Below, piece by piece: positions 8,130-18,307 of a DNA stretch of 49,278 nt. Numbering within the stretch: position 1 is the first letter of the stretch; each line of letters opens with the position of its first letter. This DNA comes from JAAYAY01 sp964429355 (GTDB lineage: Bacteria > Planctomycetota > Planctomycetia > Pirellulales > Thermoguttaceae). The DNA lies in the NCBI GenBank assembly GCA_964429355.1, contig CAYSCH010000017.1, positions 1 through 49,278 on the forward strand, in the 5' to 3' direction. The position numbers were made by a program, and so were the translations under genes. Below the pieces are notes generated by a model. The model did no database searches, was not told where the DNA came from, and was given only the letters and a program-made list of their open reading frames with translations.

Positions 8130-11100
8130 CTATGGTGAGGGGCCGTCTTCCACAATTCTCGATTCCAATCGGAACGTGAACGGGTATTTATCAGACCGGC
8201 CGCCTCCCTGCGGCTGAGCTTCCAGAATCAGACTGTAACGAGCCGAACGATCCCCGTAGGGAATTCTCGAACTGGTCAGACGAGCGAGTTGCTGATTTCC
8301 TTGTGGTTGGCTGGGAACCCACTGCTCCGGCGACGGCTGTCCGGCCGGCGTCACGCGGTATTCTAGCGGACCTTCCGAACCGGCTGCTAGTACCTCGATG
8401 CGGACGGCAAAGTCGCTCCTTCCACTGTCCAGCGTGGTGTCAACACGGAGGAAACGTTCTCCCGTAACGGTCACATTGGCCAGCGCTTCCCGACCTCGGT
8501 AGGTGGCGCGAACCTGCGTCCCACCAAGCCCCTGGGCGGCGAAGGTACCTGCAGGCCCCGCCGGCGCAAGCACCGCCGCATCGAGGCTCTCCAAGGTGGC
8601 CGGCACGGGATAGGGTGGTCTTCCCGTCTCGTGCGCCAATACCGTCATGAGGGGTGTCGTCTCGCCCACCTTGAGCGAGACGTCGTTGGGCTGGATCGAA
8701 AGACTCAGCGTGCTCACTCGAACGTTGGCCACCGTGGAGACGCCGTCATGGGACGTGCCGGGAGCATTGGCTCGCAGCACGACTCGGACCGTGCCCTCGG
8801 AAAGTCCCTGCAGGCTTCCATCCGCTGTCGCACCGACAATGCCCTGACCGGGCGGAAGCTCGATTGTGTATGCCACCGGGAAGGGAGCCTGGCCTGCCCC
8901 CGGATCGACCTGAACCGTGCTGAAGCGGCCGGCCTCCTTGGAGGCCAGTTCCAGGGTCGGCGGGTAGACTTCGAGTCGGCCGCCGACCGTGCCGTAGTCG
9001 CCCACCTGGATCAGCAGCTCAGGCAAAGTCACAAGATTGCCCAGTCGAGCCGACATGCGGGCGTTGCCGGGCCGAAGGGGACGAAGCACCGGACCGGCTG
9101 TCATCCTGTCGAGACGGGCAAAGTCGGCCGGCGGAGTGAACTCGAGCCCCGGATCGTTGCTCACGTCTTGGCTGTAACCGTCGGGAAAGACCTCGAGAAC
9201 TCGCACCAGCGTGCCGGGAGAATTCATGCCGACACGGAGGACATCCGGTGAAAACCGCAGGCCTGTACCGGTGCCGATCTGACGGGTAACGTTGCGAGTC
9301 TCGCTTCCCGCAACAACGTAATCTGTACCGTAATGACCGTAGCCGGGACCGAGGACGGTTGTGTCGCCCGTGATGATGCCGCCTACCGGTCCGGCGCCGG
9401 CAACGACATCGATCGCGGCCTCGGCGGTTTGACCTCCCAGTCGGGCAATCACGGCTGCACGTCCCAGGCCGACTCCCTCGACAGCCGAGCCACCTACTGC
9501 ATTGGCGATGGAAGGATTCGAAGTAGCCAAGTGCAGTCCGTCGGCCTCGGTGACGACCAGGCGGCGACCGCCTCGCAGGGCCGACGCCTGGTAGACAATA
9601 CCTTGGCCTGGATGAACCGTGGCGCGGATCGGGTCGAGCACTAGTCCGCTCCAGGGATCGTCGGAAACGGTCAGCGGCACCGCCGCGGACAGGCGATTCT
9701 GGTAGTTAACAAGGATGTCGGCGTTGCCCGGAGCAAGCCCCTGAACATCGGCGCCGATCACCCGCACCGAGCCNNNNNNNNNNCAGGATTGGAGCCCGAG
9801 ACCGAAAGCTGCAGGTTCGGGTCGACGAAGAGCAGGTAGGTTCCCGCTTCGCTCCGGCCGAGGACCCGTAACCGGCGAGTCTCGCCGACCGACAGCGCAA
9901 GCCGTGAGGGATCGACAACGAGCTCGCGGATCTCGGTATTGCTGACGGTGACCAACGATCGGCCGGGAGTGGTCGATTCGGGCAGCTCGGCCGTGATTTC
10001 GGCAGAGCCGGGACTGCGAGCGCATGCGAGGTTCCCCTGGATCGAAACCGCCGCCGGATCGGAACTGCCGAGCACCGCGGACATGGTTCGGTCGATTCGC
10101 CGCCCGTCGCTGGTGACGACATAGGCCTGCAGCTCGATCGCCTGGCCCGGCGAGAGGACGGTGCTGGACGGCTCAACGACAATCCGGCCGTCGAGCACCC
10201 CGGCGGGGAGGACACGGACCATGGTCGTTGCCAGCTTATCGCCCCAGGCGAAGGTAACGCCCGCCATACCGGGCGCAACGCCGACAAGGCTGTGGGAGAG
10301 CGGATCGTAGCGGACCACACCGGGAAGAGCCGAGGTCACCTGGGCGGAGCGGCTGAAATCGGTGTCGCCCCGAAACACGCCCAGATCGGTACCGATGCGA
10401 CGGCTTTCGCCGACGATCATCTCGATCGCATCCTGATCGACGACCAGGGCGTCGTCGATCGAATTGAGAACATGGACCTGGGCGGGACCGCTGGTGATAG
10501 AATCGTACGCGGCGGTGATGGAACTCTGTCCGAGAGCAAGTCCCGAGACGGTCGAACCGCTGATTTGAGCGGTCTCTTGGCTGCTGCTGGACCACTGGAG
10601 ACCAGCCATGCCGGTGATGCGGCCCGTGGATTTGCCCCCCTTGTAACCGATGGCGTCGAGAACAGCCGTCTCGCCCGGAAGAAGTCTCACCAAGTCGGGT
10701 GAGATGCGGATCTCGTCGATGTCGAGTTTCTCGGACACGGTTACTTGCAGGCCCCCCTTCGAGGCGACGCCGTCGAACTCCGCTTCGGCGACCGTCGAAC
10801 CGGGGGTCACGCCGATCATCGTGCCTTCGGAGAACGAGACGGGGCCGCGGAGTTCGCCGCCGCCGAGGCTCATGGTCGCCTTCTTGTTGACCACGCGCAC
10901 AAATCCGTCTGCATATTCGGCCTCGACGCGGAAATCGTCGAACGTTGCACCCACCGGGAAAGTGACAGCGGGGCCTTGGTCACTGACGACCCGGACCTCG
11001 ATCGGCTGATCTTGCCGGCGCGGTGGTAGGGCGCTCGGCTGCATGGGATCGATCGTTTGTACGTCGAAGCGGACAGCCCGTCCGCCAACCTTGGCTGTCA

Positions 11101-14100
11101 GCCATTGCTGGTAACCGGCCTGCTTGGCCGACAGGACTGGAGCCCGCCAGCGGACGTAGTCGTTTTCAAAATCGGGCGGCCAGTCCACGGCGGCGGCAGT
11201 CTCCTGCGTTTCCCCTTGGCGGAGCAGGATCTGATAACGTTGACTCTGGCCAATCGGCAGATAACGACCGCCCCGTTCACGCTCAACCTCGAGCAAGACC
11301 GTTGGGCTGGTTGCATCAAGCTTTGGCTGGGCAACGGTGATCCGTGCGGTTGCCTGCTGACCACCGAAACTCGCCTTCACGGCGTAGCCACCGGCCGAGT
11401 CGCCGTTCATTCCGACCGTCGGGTGGAGGCCACCGATCGAATCGGTCCATACGACTTCATCCGGAACCGACCAGCGGACGGCGTCGGGTTCCACCTCCCG
11501 CCAGGCGTCGGAACCCGGCCATTGAGCTTCGACTTGCAGGGAGACGATCTGGCCCGGCACCAGGCCAGACTCCGAGGGGACCACTCTCAGAGCTGTAGGT
11601 GGTACGGAATCGAGGACTTCGATCCTTGCCGCAGCCGGGCGGGTCAGGTGGGGCAGATACGCTGCCGACATTTCGAAGGGGGCGGCCCGACTGTGCCCGA
11701 TGAGCAGCGGGGGATGCCAGAAGACGGCGTCGGGCTTTTCGAGGGAATAGCTCACCCCCGGTCCGGCCATTTCAGCACGCTGCATTTCATTCTTGTGGAG
11801 CCCTTCCAGATAGAGCCGGATGGGCGCCGCCTCGTCGATTGCCAATTGGGCGGAGGCCGGTTCGAACACGATTCGTGCCTTGGCCGGATCGAGTACGATC
11901 AGGTCCAGACTCGCCGGTTCCTTGGCGGCCGGATGGGTCGCGGTGATGGCCGTCTCGCCGGCGGTTGCGGCGTGGAACATACCTGGACTTCCTTCCAGAG
12001 CCACGATCTCAGGCGAACCGCTGGCAAACCGGGCCAATTCGGGAACGAGCTCAACGTCGCCCCGAGGGCCAACTCCCTCGAGCAGGATCGTGCCCGGTTC
12101 GCCCGCAAGTCGCAGCGTACGATCCAGTTGCATGCGGAGCTTGATGTCTTCGGCGGCCACGCTTTTGACGTCGACCCGATTTCCGCTCTTGCGGCCGAAG
12201 TAAGCGGCGCCAATGCTCAGCGGCCCGGAGCCTTCTTTGAGGGCGGCAACCTTGTGGCCGCGCAGTTCCAGCCCCGGTGGATCCGGCTGGGCCGGCTGTG
12301 CATCCCATCGGAGGCGTTCGGGGAATAGTTGGACCCGATAGCCACCGGCATAGTTGGCCCAGGCTTCCAGAGAAAGCATCTGGCCCAGAGGCAGATCGAC
12401 CGGCCCGCGCGGCGTGAGTTCCAGCCGCAGCGGGGCAACGATGACTTCAACCGGGGCTGAGTCGGTCAAACCGGCCCAGCCAAGGGCCAGCGTCTGAGGC
12501 GAGTCGGCTGTCGTGGGCGAACGGCCGATCAGTTCGAGCGTTCCACGATCGAGGTCGGCGTAGAGGGGCGAGGGGACCGAGTCCGCCTTGACCGAATCGG
12601 GGGCCAATTCAATCCGCCTTCCATCGGCAAGACGGCCGAGGACGCAAACCGGGCGGGTGTGGTCGACTGGAACAACCAGGCTGGAAGGTGAGATCTCAAG
12701 CGCCCGGATCTCCTCGTTCCGAACGGAGACTTGGACCGTGTGCGACTGGCTTGCCTGCGAGACGGTTACGACCGCCGTACCCTCGGCTCGCCCGATGAGC
12801 CTCTTCTCGGCAGTAACCTCCAGTACCGCCGGGTCGGAAGCGGTCACGTCGATTCGACCTCGCGTGGGCGAGGCGATGCTCAGGTTGACGACCTCTCCGA
12901 CCGCCATCTGGAGCGATTCGGGAGCGACCATGAGAGAGTCGATTCCCACACCGGTCACCACTTCGAACTCGCCTTCACCCGAGAGAGAACCGAATTCGGC
13001 TCTGAGCAGCGCTGGCCCTGACTGACTGGCCTGGAGAATCGCGCCGCGAGGTGCAGCCACAAACGACGGTTCAACCGTCAGGGCAAGCCGCGAGGATTCA
13101 AGGAGCGAGTAGCGGCGACCTTCAGCCGTAACGGCATCGATGCGCAGGCTACCTGAACTGCCCAGAGGGACGTCGCGTGGATCCACTGCCGGTTCGATGG
13201 ACGCGAACTCGACATCGCTGACACTGACATTGGCCGTGGCCTCGAGCAGTTCGGTGCGATACCAGGTGCCGTCGGCGGCCTGCTTGAGGGAGGGGTCCGC
13301 GGTTCCCTCGGCTGGAGGTTCCGCGTTCTGGCGGCAGGGAAGTTTTGCGGCGACCGTGCTCGTGCCGGGAGCAAGGCCTTCGACGAGTCCGGCGGAGGCG
13401 TAGACCACACCGTCATCGAGGGGTGGCCACTGGGCCACTTCCGTCAGATCGGCGGTGACGTTGCCGGGATAGTGGCCGATCAAGCGGAGTCGCTCCGTCG
13501 TGCCGACCGCAAGTTCCACCAGCGGCGGTTCGAGGGAAACTCGCTCCGGTCGACCGCGTTCGGTGACCGTAGCAGCCGTAGTGCACATTCGGCCTGCATA
13601 GTGAAAGCGGATCGTTGTCTGCCCCTGACTTCGAGCCACACCCGACGAGCCGGTCGGGTCAATGTGGACAATTCTCCCGTCGTCGGGGATGGCAACTGCT
13701 TGACCGGTTACATCCATCTGGCCGAATCCGAAGAAACCTGGCCGAAGAATGCGGAACTGGATTCGGGCGCCCTCGGGACCGGTCCACTGGCTGGGCTGGG
13801 CGATGAGGCGATTGTGATTCCAGTACCACAAGCCGGCCCCAATCGCGCTGAGAAGCAGAAGAAAGAGAAGGAACACCGGCTTCTTGCTGCGTTTCCTCTT
13901 CTTCGGCTTGGTTGGCAAGGCGGCCTGGCAGGCCGGACACTTGGGGCTCTGGCCTGGGCGGCGTAGGAAGAGCAGGTTGCAGTCGTCGTCGCCGCAGAGC
14001 ACGGTGGGGGCCGGCTCCAGATCCATGCGTTGAAATCCCCAGCACCAGACGATACGCAGCCGACCTAGGACGTCGGTGTATTTGAAGAAGTAGTTGCTCC

Positions 14101-14488
14101 GGTCGCTACGGGCTTCGTTGTGGAGAAGATCGTCGAAATTCTCGATCAGCACCCGCACCAGGAGACGCTCGGTCGAATTCTCAGCTTTGACCGCGCGAAG
14201 TCGTTCCTCGATCTTCAGAAGTTCTCCGGCCAAGGGGCCGCGCAGGTCTTCCTCGGTTGCCGGTTGACAGACCACTTCCTCCAAACGTCCGCCGTCGTTC
14301 GTGCGAACGTAGAAGTTCACGCTGTCACCGGCCATCTCGGGTTCGCCGGCCAGATCGCCGAGCCAGCGATGGATAATACGGCCATTCGCGTTGCCCGTGT
14401 CGAGCATGGGAACGCCCGGTTCCAACGCGATCGGACGAAAGTCCCGCGCGGAATCGGAAAGGTCAACACGGACGAATCGTTTGGCCAT
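8130..14488 (-). CDS. Giant membrane-anchored bacterial Ig-like (BIG2-type) repeat protein, interrupted by a scaffold gap
   Basis: About 2,115 residues. Order of parts: a cytoplasmic domain (1-160), a zinc ribbon with Cys165, Cys170, Cys184 and Cys187, a basic stop (KPKKRKRSKK, 194-203), one membrane helix at about 204-224, then at least fifteen divergent Ig-like repeats. Each repeat typically starts with a VGE/PGQ-x-x-x-L strand and ends with GLAPGxSxVxA-like strands. Positive charges before the helix place the N-terminus in the cytosol and the Ig array outside. The 10-N block at 9774-9783 shifts the frame: the flanking frames need a true gap of 2 modulo 3, so both parts belong to one gene. 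BIG2 domains are usually adhesive or structural. As first gene of the leftward operon it is probably the envelope-spanning anchor of the system. Ligand unknown. Confidence 0.82.
9774..9783. other. Scaffold gap (10 N) inside the BIG2 gene
   Basis: Ten undefined bases. Codon 1569 of the gene starts at 9784 and a codon of the downstream part starts at 9773, so the missing length is 2 modulo 3 and cannot be exactly 10. The apparent frameshift here is an assembly artefact. Confidence 0.95.
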
Positions 14489-14706
14489 GCGTCAACTCAC
14501 GGAGTGCCGGCTGTCCAAATCATTCCCACAAAAGGGGTTATCGTTACCTGTACCTTCNNNNNNNNNNAGCCGCAAGTTCGTGGCCGGGAAAACCGGGGCG
14601 TGAAAGCCGATCCACGACGGTCCGTGCCGATACAATCGCGCCTCGAAATCGGGTATGTTCTGGAGGGTGGCGTTCCCAGTCCTTCGGCAATGCGAGGCGA
14701 CGAGCC
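14489..14706. promoter_or_regulatory. Divergent intergenic region, with scaffold gap, between the two operons
   Basis: The 218 bases separate the leftward BIG2 gene (ATG at 14488) and the rightward FHA gene (ATG at 14707), so promoters for both operons should lie here. A TACAAT at 14631-14636 resembles a -10 box for the rightward side, but no good -35 sits at the right distance. The 10-N block at 14558-14567 hides an unknown length of it. A GAGGCGACGAG stretch before 14707 can serve as the ribosome site of the FHA gene. Confidence 0.4.
14558..14567. other. Scaffold gap (10 N) in the divergent intergenic region
   Basis: Ten undefined bases of unknown true length. They fall outside the two flanking reading frames, so a short gene or a promoter could be missing here. 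Confidence 0.9.
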
Positions 14707-15816
14707 ATGTCGCTCAATCGATTCGTGTACTACTATGCGGTTATTGGCGGTTGGGCCGCCTTTATCGCCTGGGTCTTCCTGGAGAGGCCCATTCGCCATC
14801 TCGGTTCTCTGGGTGAAACGCAGGCGGTAATCAATCTTTGGGCCATCCTGGCGGCAAGCGCGACGGCAACCGGCGTGGGCGCAGCCATTGGCTGCGGCCT
14901 GGGGTTCTTCGGAGGTACCCAAGGACGCTGGTTGGGGCGGCTGCAGCGTGGCGTCTCGGGGCTCATCGGCGGGGCCGTTGGCGGCCTCCTCGGCGGCCTG
15001 CTGGGATCCCTGTTGCACACGTACCTGGGCGTTCCGCGGGCGGTCGGGTGGATGATCATGGGCGTGACGATCGGGGCGGCTGAAGGGCTCTATCAGAATT
15101 CGTTCCGCCGGGCGAGGAACGGCGCAATCGGCGGAGCTTTGGGGGGCCTGGCCGGTGGGTTCGTATTTGGATTGCTTGCCCGCCCCGAGGCGGAAATGGC
15201 GGCTCGGGCCTCGGCGTTTGTCGCCTTGGGGCTGGCCATTGGTGCCTTGATCGGACTGACTCACGTAGTGCTTCGCCGGGCCTGGCTGACGGTGCTCGAC
15301 GGATTCCGACCTGGGCGGCAGATGATTCTGGACCAGACAGTGACCGTGCTCGGGCGAGGCGATCATCTGCCTCTTCCCCTGCTCGGGCCCGCGTCTCGCG
15401 ACGTTGAAACGGAGCATGCGTGGATTACCCGACGCAGTGACGGCACCTTCGTCGTTGAGGATCGCAGCAGCCGGATCGGCACGTTCCTCAACGGGCAGCG
15501 TCTTCTCGGCCCAGCCGTGCTGGCCAACGGCGACCTGCTGCGGCTGGGAGGAAACATCCTTCGTTTCAACGACCGCGGCATCTCGAACAGCCCGGATAGC
15601 AGAGTCTCCCCGCCTCCGAAGCCGCCGATGCCGGTCGCACCCTCGGGAGCGCCGACTGCGTCTCCAATGTCGGCCGGCGCAAGCCGCCCGCTGCCTGGTG
15701 GAGCCGTAGCCCCGAGACCCAATCGGCCGCCGCAAGGGTCTCCATCGCCACCGCGGCCGTCGCCTCCAGGCCCCAAGCTACCACCTCCTCCGCCCCCGCC
15801 GCCGCCTCTGAGGTGA
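14707..15816 (+). CDS. Membrane FHA-domain protein with proline-rich tail
   Basis: 369 residues. The first 200 are hydrophobic and glycine-rich with several membrane helices (for example GGWAAFIAWVFL at 14-25, an IGGAVGGLLGGLLGSLL stretch near 95, and FVALGLAIGALIGL near 175). A forkhead-associated domain follows at about 205-290: VTVLGRGD, then TEHAWITRR, DRSSRIGTFLNGQRL and LANGDLLRLGG. These carry the usual GR, S/T-x-H, S-x-x-G-T and N-G positions in slightly altered form. Residues 295-369 are Pro/Ser/Ala-rich and end in runs of proline. FHA domains bind phosphothreonine, so the cytosolic FHA face probably reads a mark set by the kinase and removed by the PP2C phosphatase encoded downstream. 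Glycine-zipper helices resemble small-molecule or protein channels, but no channel function is shown. Confidence 0.82.
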   Translation: MSLNRFVYYYAVIGGWAAFIAWVFLERPIRHLGSLGETQAVINLWAILAASATATGVGAAIGCGLGFFGGTQGRWLGRLQRGVSGLIGGAVGGLLGGLLGSLLHTYLGVPRAVGWMIMGVTIGAAEGLYQNSFRRARNGAIGGALGGLAGGFVFGLLARPEAEMAARASAFVALGLAIGALIGLTHVVLRRAWLTVLDGFRPGRQMILDQTVTVLGRGDHLPLPLLGPASRDVETEHAWITRRSDGTFVVEDRSSRIGTFLNGQRLLGPAVLANGDLLRLGGNILRFNDRGISNSPDSRVSPPPKPPMPVAPSGAPTASPMSAGASRPLPGGAVAPRPNRPPQGSPSPPRPSPPGPKLPPPPPPPPPLR

Positions 15817-15843
15817 GGTCGTAACATGTTGCGGTGAAAGGAT

Positions 15844-15872
15844 TTGACACCAACCCGAGGGGAGTGTAGGCT
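15844..15872 (+). promoter_or_regulatory. Candidate sigma70-type promoter for the GTPase-kinase-GAP1 genes
   Basis: TTGACA at 15844-15849 matches the -35 consensus exactly. After 17 bases comes TAGGCT at 15867-15872, which keeps the first two and the last base of a -10 box. Transcription would start near 15879, giving a leader of about 185 bases before the GTPase gene. It lies in the only sizeable gap of the rightward gene set before 23743. The rest of 15817-16064 shows no convincing gene. Confidence 0.35.
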
Positions 15873-16064
15873 AATGAGTTGGAGGCGGTTCCGGCGACGC
15901 CATCGGCTTTTCCTCGCGCCGGCTCGAGCGCTGGTGGTGCCTCGGCCGTCCTGTTGGCGGCTCCGGAAGACTTCAGGCACATGTCAGGGCCGATACCAGA
16001 ATCACCGACGGTGCGCATCGATCCCCGTGGGAGATTCCTCATTTTGTGAGGATCTCGAAACAGG

Positions 16065-18299
16065 ATGAACAGGAAGATAGAGCAACTCTGGCACGTTCGG
16101 AAAGCGGGCGGGTACGGGATGAGTCCGGCCTGGTTGCCGCATCGAGTCTGGCTGATCCTCCTGTTGCCGCTGTTCTTGGACGGAGAGGTGTTTTCTGCAG
16201 ATCGGCAGCCGCTGGCGGTTGATCGTTCTGCAATCCAGCGCGAGGCCGTCGCCTCCGCGGAGAAGTTCGTCGACGCTTCGATCCGGTGCGCGGGCCTGGA
16301 GGCGGGGAACGAGTTGCTGGAGTCCGAGATTGAGCGGCTCAAGGCCTTCGACAAGGGCGATTCGGCCGGGGCGGAGCTTCTTGGCAAACTGGCACTGGTC
16401 GACGCGGAAATGCGGCGAACTTTGGGGGACATACTTCAGGAAAATGCCGATCCGCTTGTGCTCGGAGCCGAGGGATCGCTCGAGAGAATGGCCGAACAGA
16501 CGGCCCGAGCGCGCGGAGCCTGGCTCGAGACTCGGGCCGCCCTGAATCGCACGGAATTGCTGCTGTTTGAGATCCGTGGAAGCGGCCGCGTGGCGGCGCA
16601 ACTCGCTTCGCTGCTGAGTGTCGACAAACGATGGTTCTGGCTCTGCGGGATGGTTGCCGTCGGAACGTTGCTTGCCGTGGTTTGCCACGATCGACGCCAT
16701 GAGTTCCGGAAGATGCTCAACGGGGGCCGTCCCAAGGCCCTTGGTCTTTCCAAGGTGCTTGCCATCCTCTTGGCACTCCTTGCCTGCGCCACGCTCACTA
16801 CTTTTCTCAACGGGGACAGAATCTATCAAGCACTGCTGACGGCTGGCGAGGGAGACGAAGCCTCACCGCGAAACCGTGTCCGGCAACAAAACGCTGCCCT
16901 CGAAACCAGACTTACGGAGCTCGAGGCACGCCGGAGGGAATTGACCACAGCACACGCAGGCCTGCAGCAGTCGTGGCGTGAGCGTCTCGTGATGGGGCTG
17001 CCGGCGCGGAACCGGCTTCCTGAGCGATGGCAGCAGCTCCGGCAGTCTGTTTTGACTGCCCGCGAGAACCTGGCCCGGCTGGAAGTGATCCGCGACGGCC
17101 TGAATACCGATCGGGCGGAATTGGCCCGAAATGGGGAGCAGTTGCGTTCGCAAGAGGCGGAGACTCGCTGGTACCTCTCTGTGCGCCGCTGGATTCGCGG
17201 ACTTCTGGGCCTCGCGCTCGTAGGTCTGACGGCATTGGGCGGCATGTGGTATTGGGGGGGAGTCACGCAGAGAACAAGGGTCACCGCCGATACCTGCCCT
17301 TTGTGTCTCGGTCGAGGTTCGCTGCAAACGGAAGGATCCGATCCGGCAGCCGGGGATGACTTGGACGTGGTGCGATGCAGCAACGTCGTCAGCCGGGAGC
17401 CCTACGAGGAATGCGATTTTTCCTTCAAGGCGGCTTATCGAGCGATGTCGAAGTTGTGTTTTCCCACGCTGGGAATTCCTCAGGCCGGCAAGACCCATTG
17501 GCTGGCGATGCTCTATTGGGGTCTCAACCAGGGGAACTATCCGAAAACTGTGGAGTTCGAACGGGTCCGGTCCCAGAGCAGCGAAAGCTTCGACCGGATC
17601 GTGGAGGAGATTCTCTATTCGCGGATCGGCACCGCCGCGACGCAACAGGCACGAATTCCCTATCCGCTCGTGTTCAATTTCCGCGACCATGATCCGCTGG
17701 GTAACTCGAATCTGCTGGTGAACATTTTCGACTATTCGGGCGAAGTGACGTCGGAGATGGACGCCACCGACTACCGCAGACGCCGTGCCCTCGAAGGAGA
17801 TGGGTTTCTGTTCTTCCTGGATCCGACCTATCCGAGCGAAGTCCAGGCAAAGGCTCTGGCCGATTTCCGCGAGGATCTGCGGCTGATCAAAGGAGTGAAG
17901 GCGGGCCGCCGGCTGCGGACTCCCGTTGCCTTGTGTATCTCCAAGATCGATCTGCTGGCGGGGCACGATTATCGCTTGCCCGATGGGAGCGATGCAATCG
18001 CCCGGTTCTACGAGGATCTGAGCCGAATCGATCCGAGCGGCGAATCGACTCGCCGTTCGGTCCTGGAAGAGCGGTCCCGTCTGACGAGCCAGTTGCGGAC
18101 CGTGATCTGGCCTGACTGGCAGGTGGAGCGGCAGATTGGAGATCTCTTTGGAGGGCGCTATGCATTCTTTCCCCTGACACCGGTGGGGCTCGACGGCCGT
18201 GGCGAGGCCGATTTGACTCTGCGAACGATTTCGCCCTTCGGTTTGCTGGAGCCGCTGCTGTGGCTTCTGCAGATGACGGGACACCCGGTGCTGCAGTAG
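16065..18299 (+). CDS. Four-helix membrane GTPase with zinc ribbon (double-GTPase/TRAFAC-like)
   Basis: 744 residues. Hydrophobic segments at about 27-39, 190-207, 230-247 and 378-397 alternate with two helical, coiled-coil-like loops (45-185 and 265-375). The basic loop 208-230 and positive-inside rule put both coiled loops outside and the C-terminus in the cytosol. Residues 411-450 hold a zinc-ribbon-like CPLC pair and two later cysteines. The GTPase follows: G1 GIPQAGKT at 470-477, G3 in NIFDYSGE near 556, and G4 ISKID near 625 (Ser in place of the usual Asn or Thr). The type resembles the GTPases that are genetically paired with GAP1 proteins, and such a gene lies two genes downstream. 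A second start at Met19 would give a more typical signal-anchor; neither start has a strong ribosome site. GTPase call good; target unknown. Confidence 0.75.
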   Translation: MNRKIEQLWHVRKAGGYGMSPAWLPHRVWLILLLPLFLDGEVFSADRQPLAVDRSAIQREAVASAEKFVDASIRCAGLEAGNELLESEIERLKAFDKGDSAGAELLGKLALVDAEMRRTLGDILQENADPLVLGAEGSLERMAEQTARARGAWLETRAALNRTELLLFEIRGSGRVAAQLASLLSVDKRWFWLCGMVAVGTLLAVVCHDRRHEFRKMLNGGRPKALGLSKVLAILLALLACATLTTFLNGDRIYQALLTAGEGDEASPRNRVRQQNAALETRLTELEARRRELTTAHAGLQQSWRERLVMGLPARNRLPERWQQLRQSVLTARENLARLEVIRDGLNTDRAELARNGEQLRSQEAETRWYLSVRRWIRGLLGLALVGLTALGGMWYWGGVTQRTRVTADTCPLCLGRGSLQTEGSDPAAGDDLDVVRCSNVVSREPYEECDFSFKAAYRAMSKLCFPTLGIPQAGKTHWLAMLYWGLNQGNYPKTVEFERVRSQSSESFDRIVEEILYSRIGTAATQQARIPYPLVFNFRDHDPLGNSNLLVNIFDYSGEVTSEMDATDYRRRRALEGDGFLFFLDPTYPSEVQAKALADFREDLRLIKGVKAGRRLRTPVALCISKIDLLAGHDYRLPDGSDAIARFYEDLSRIDPSGESTRRSVLEERSRLTSQLRTVIWPDWQVERQIGDLFGGRYAFFPLTPVGLDGRGEADLTLRTISPFGLLEPLLWLLQMTGHPVLQ

Positions 18300-18307
18300 G
18301 AGTTACC

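Noticed and set aside
15844..16068. 74-codon open frame between the FHA and GTPase genes
   Set aside because: It begins at a non-ATG codon that overlaps the candidate -35 box, is Arg-rich in a way typical of GC-rich shadow frames, and has no ribosome site.
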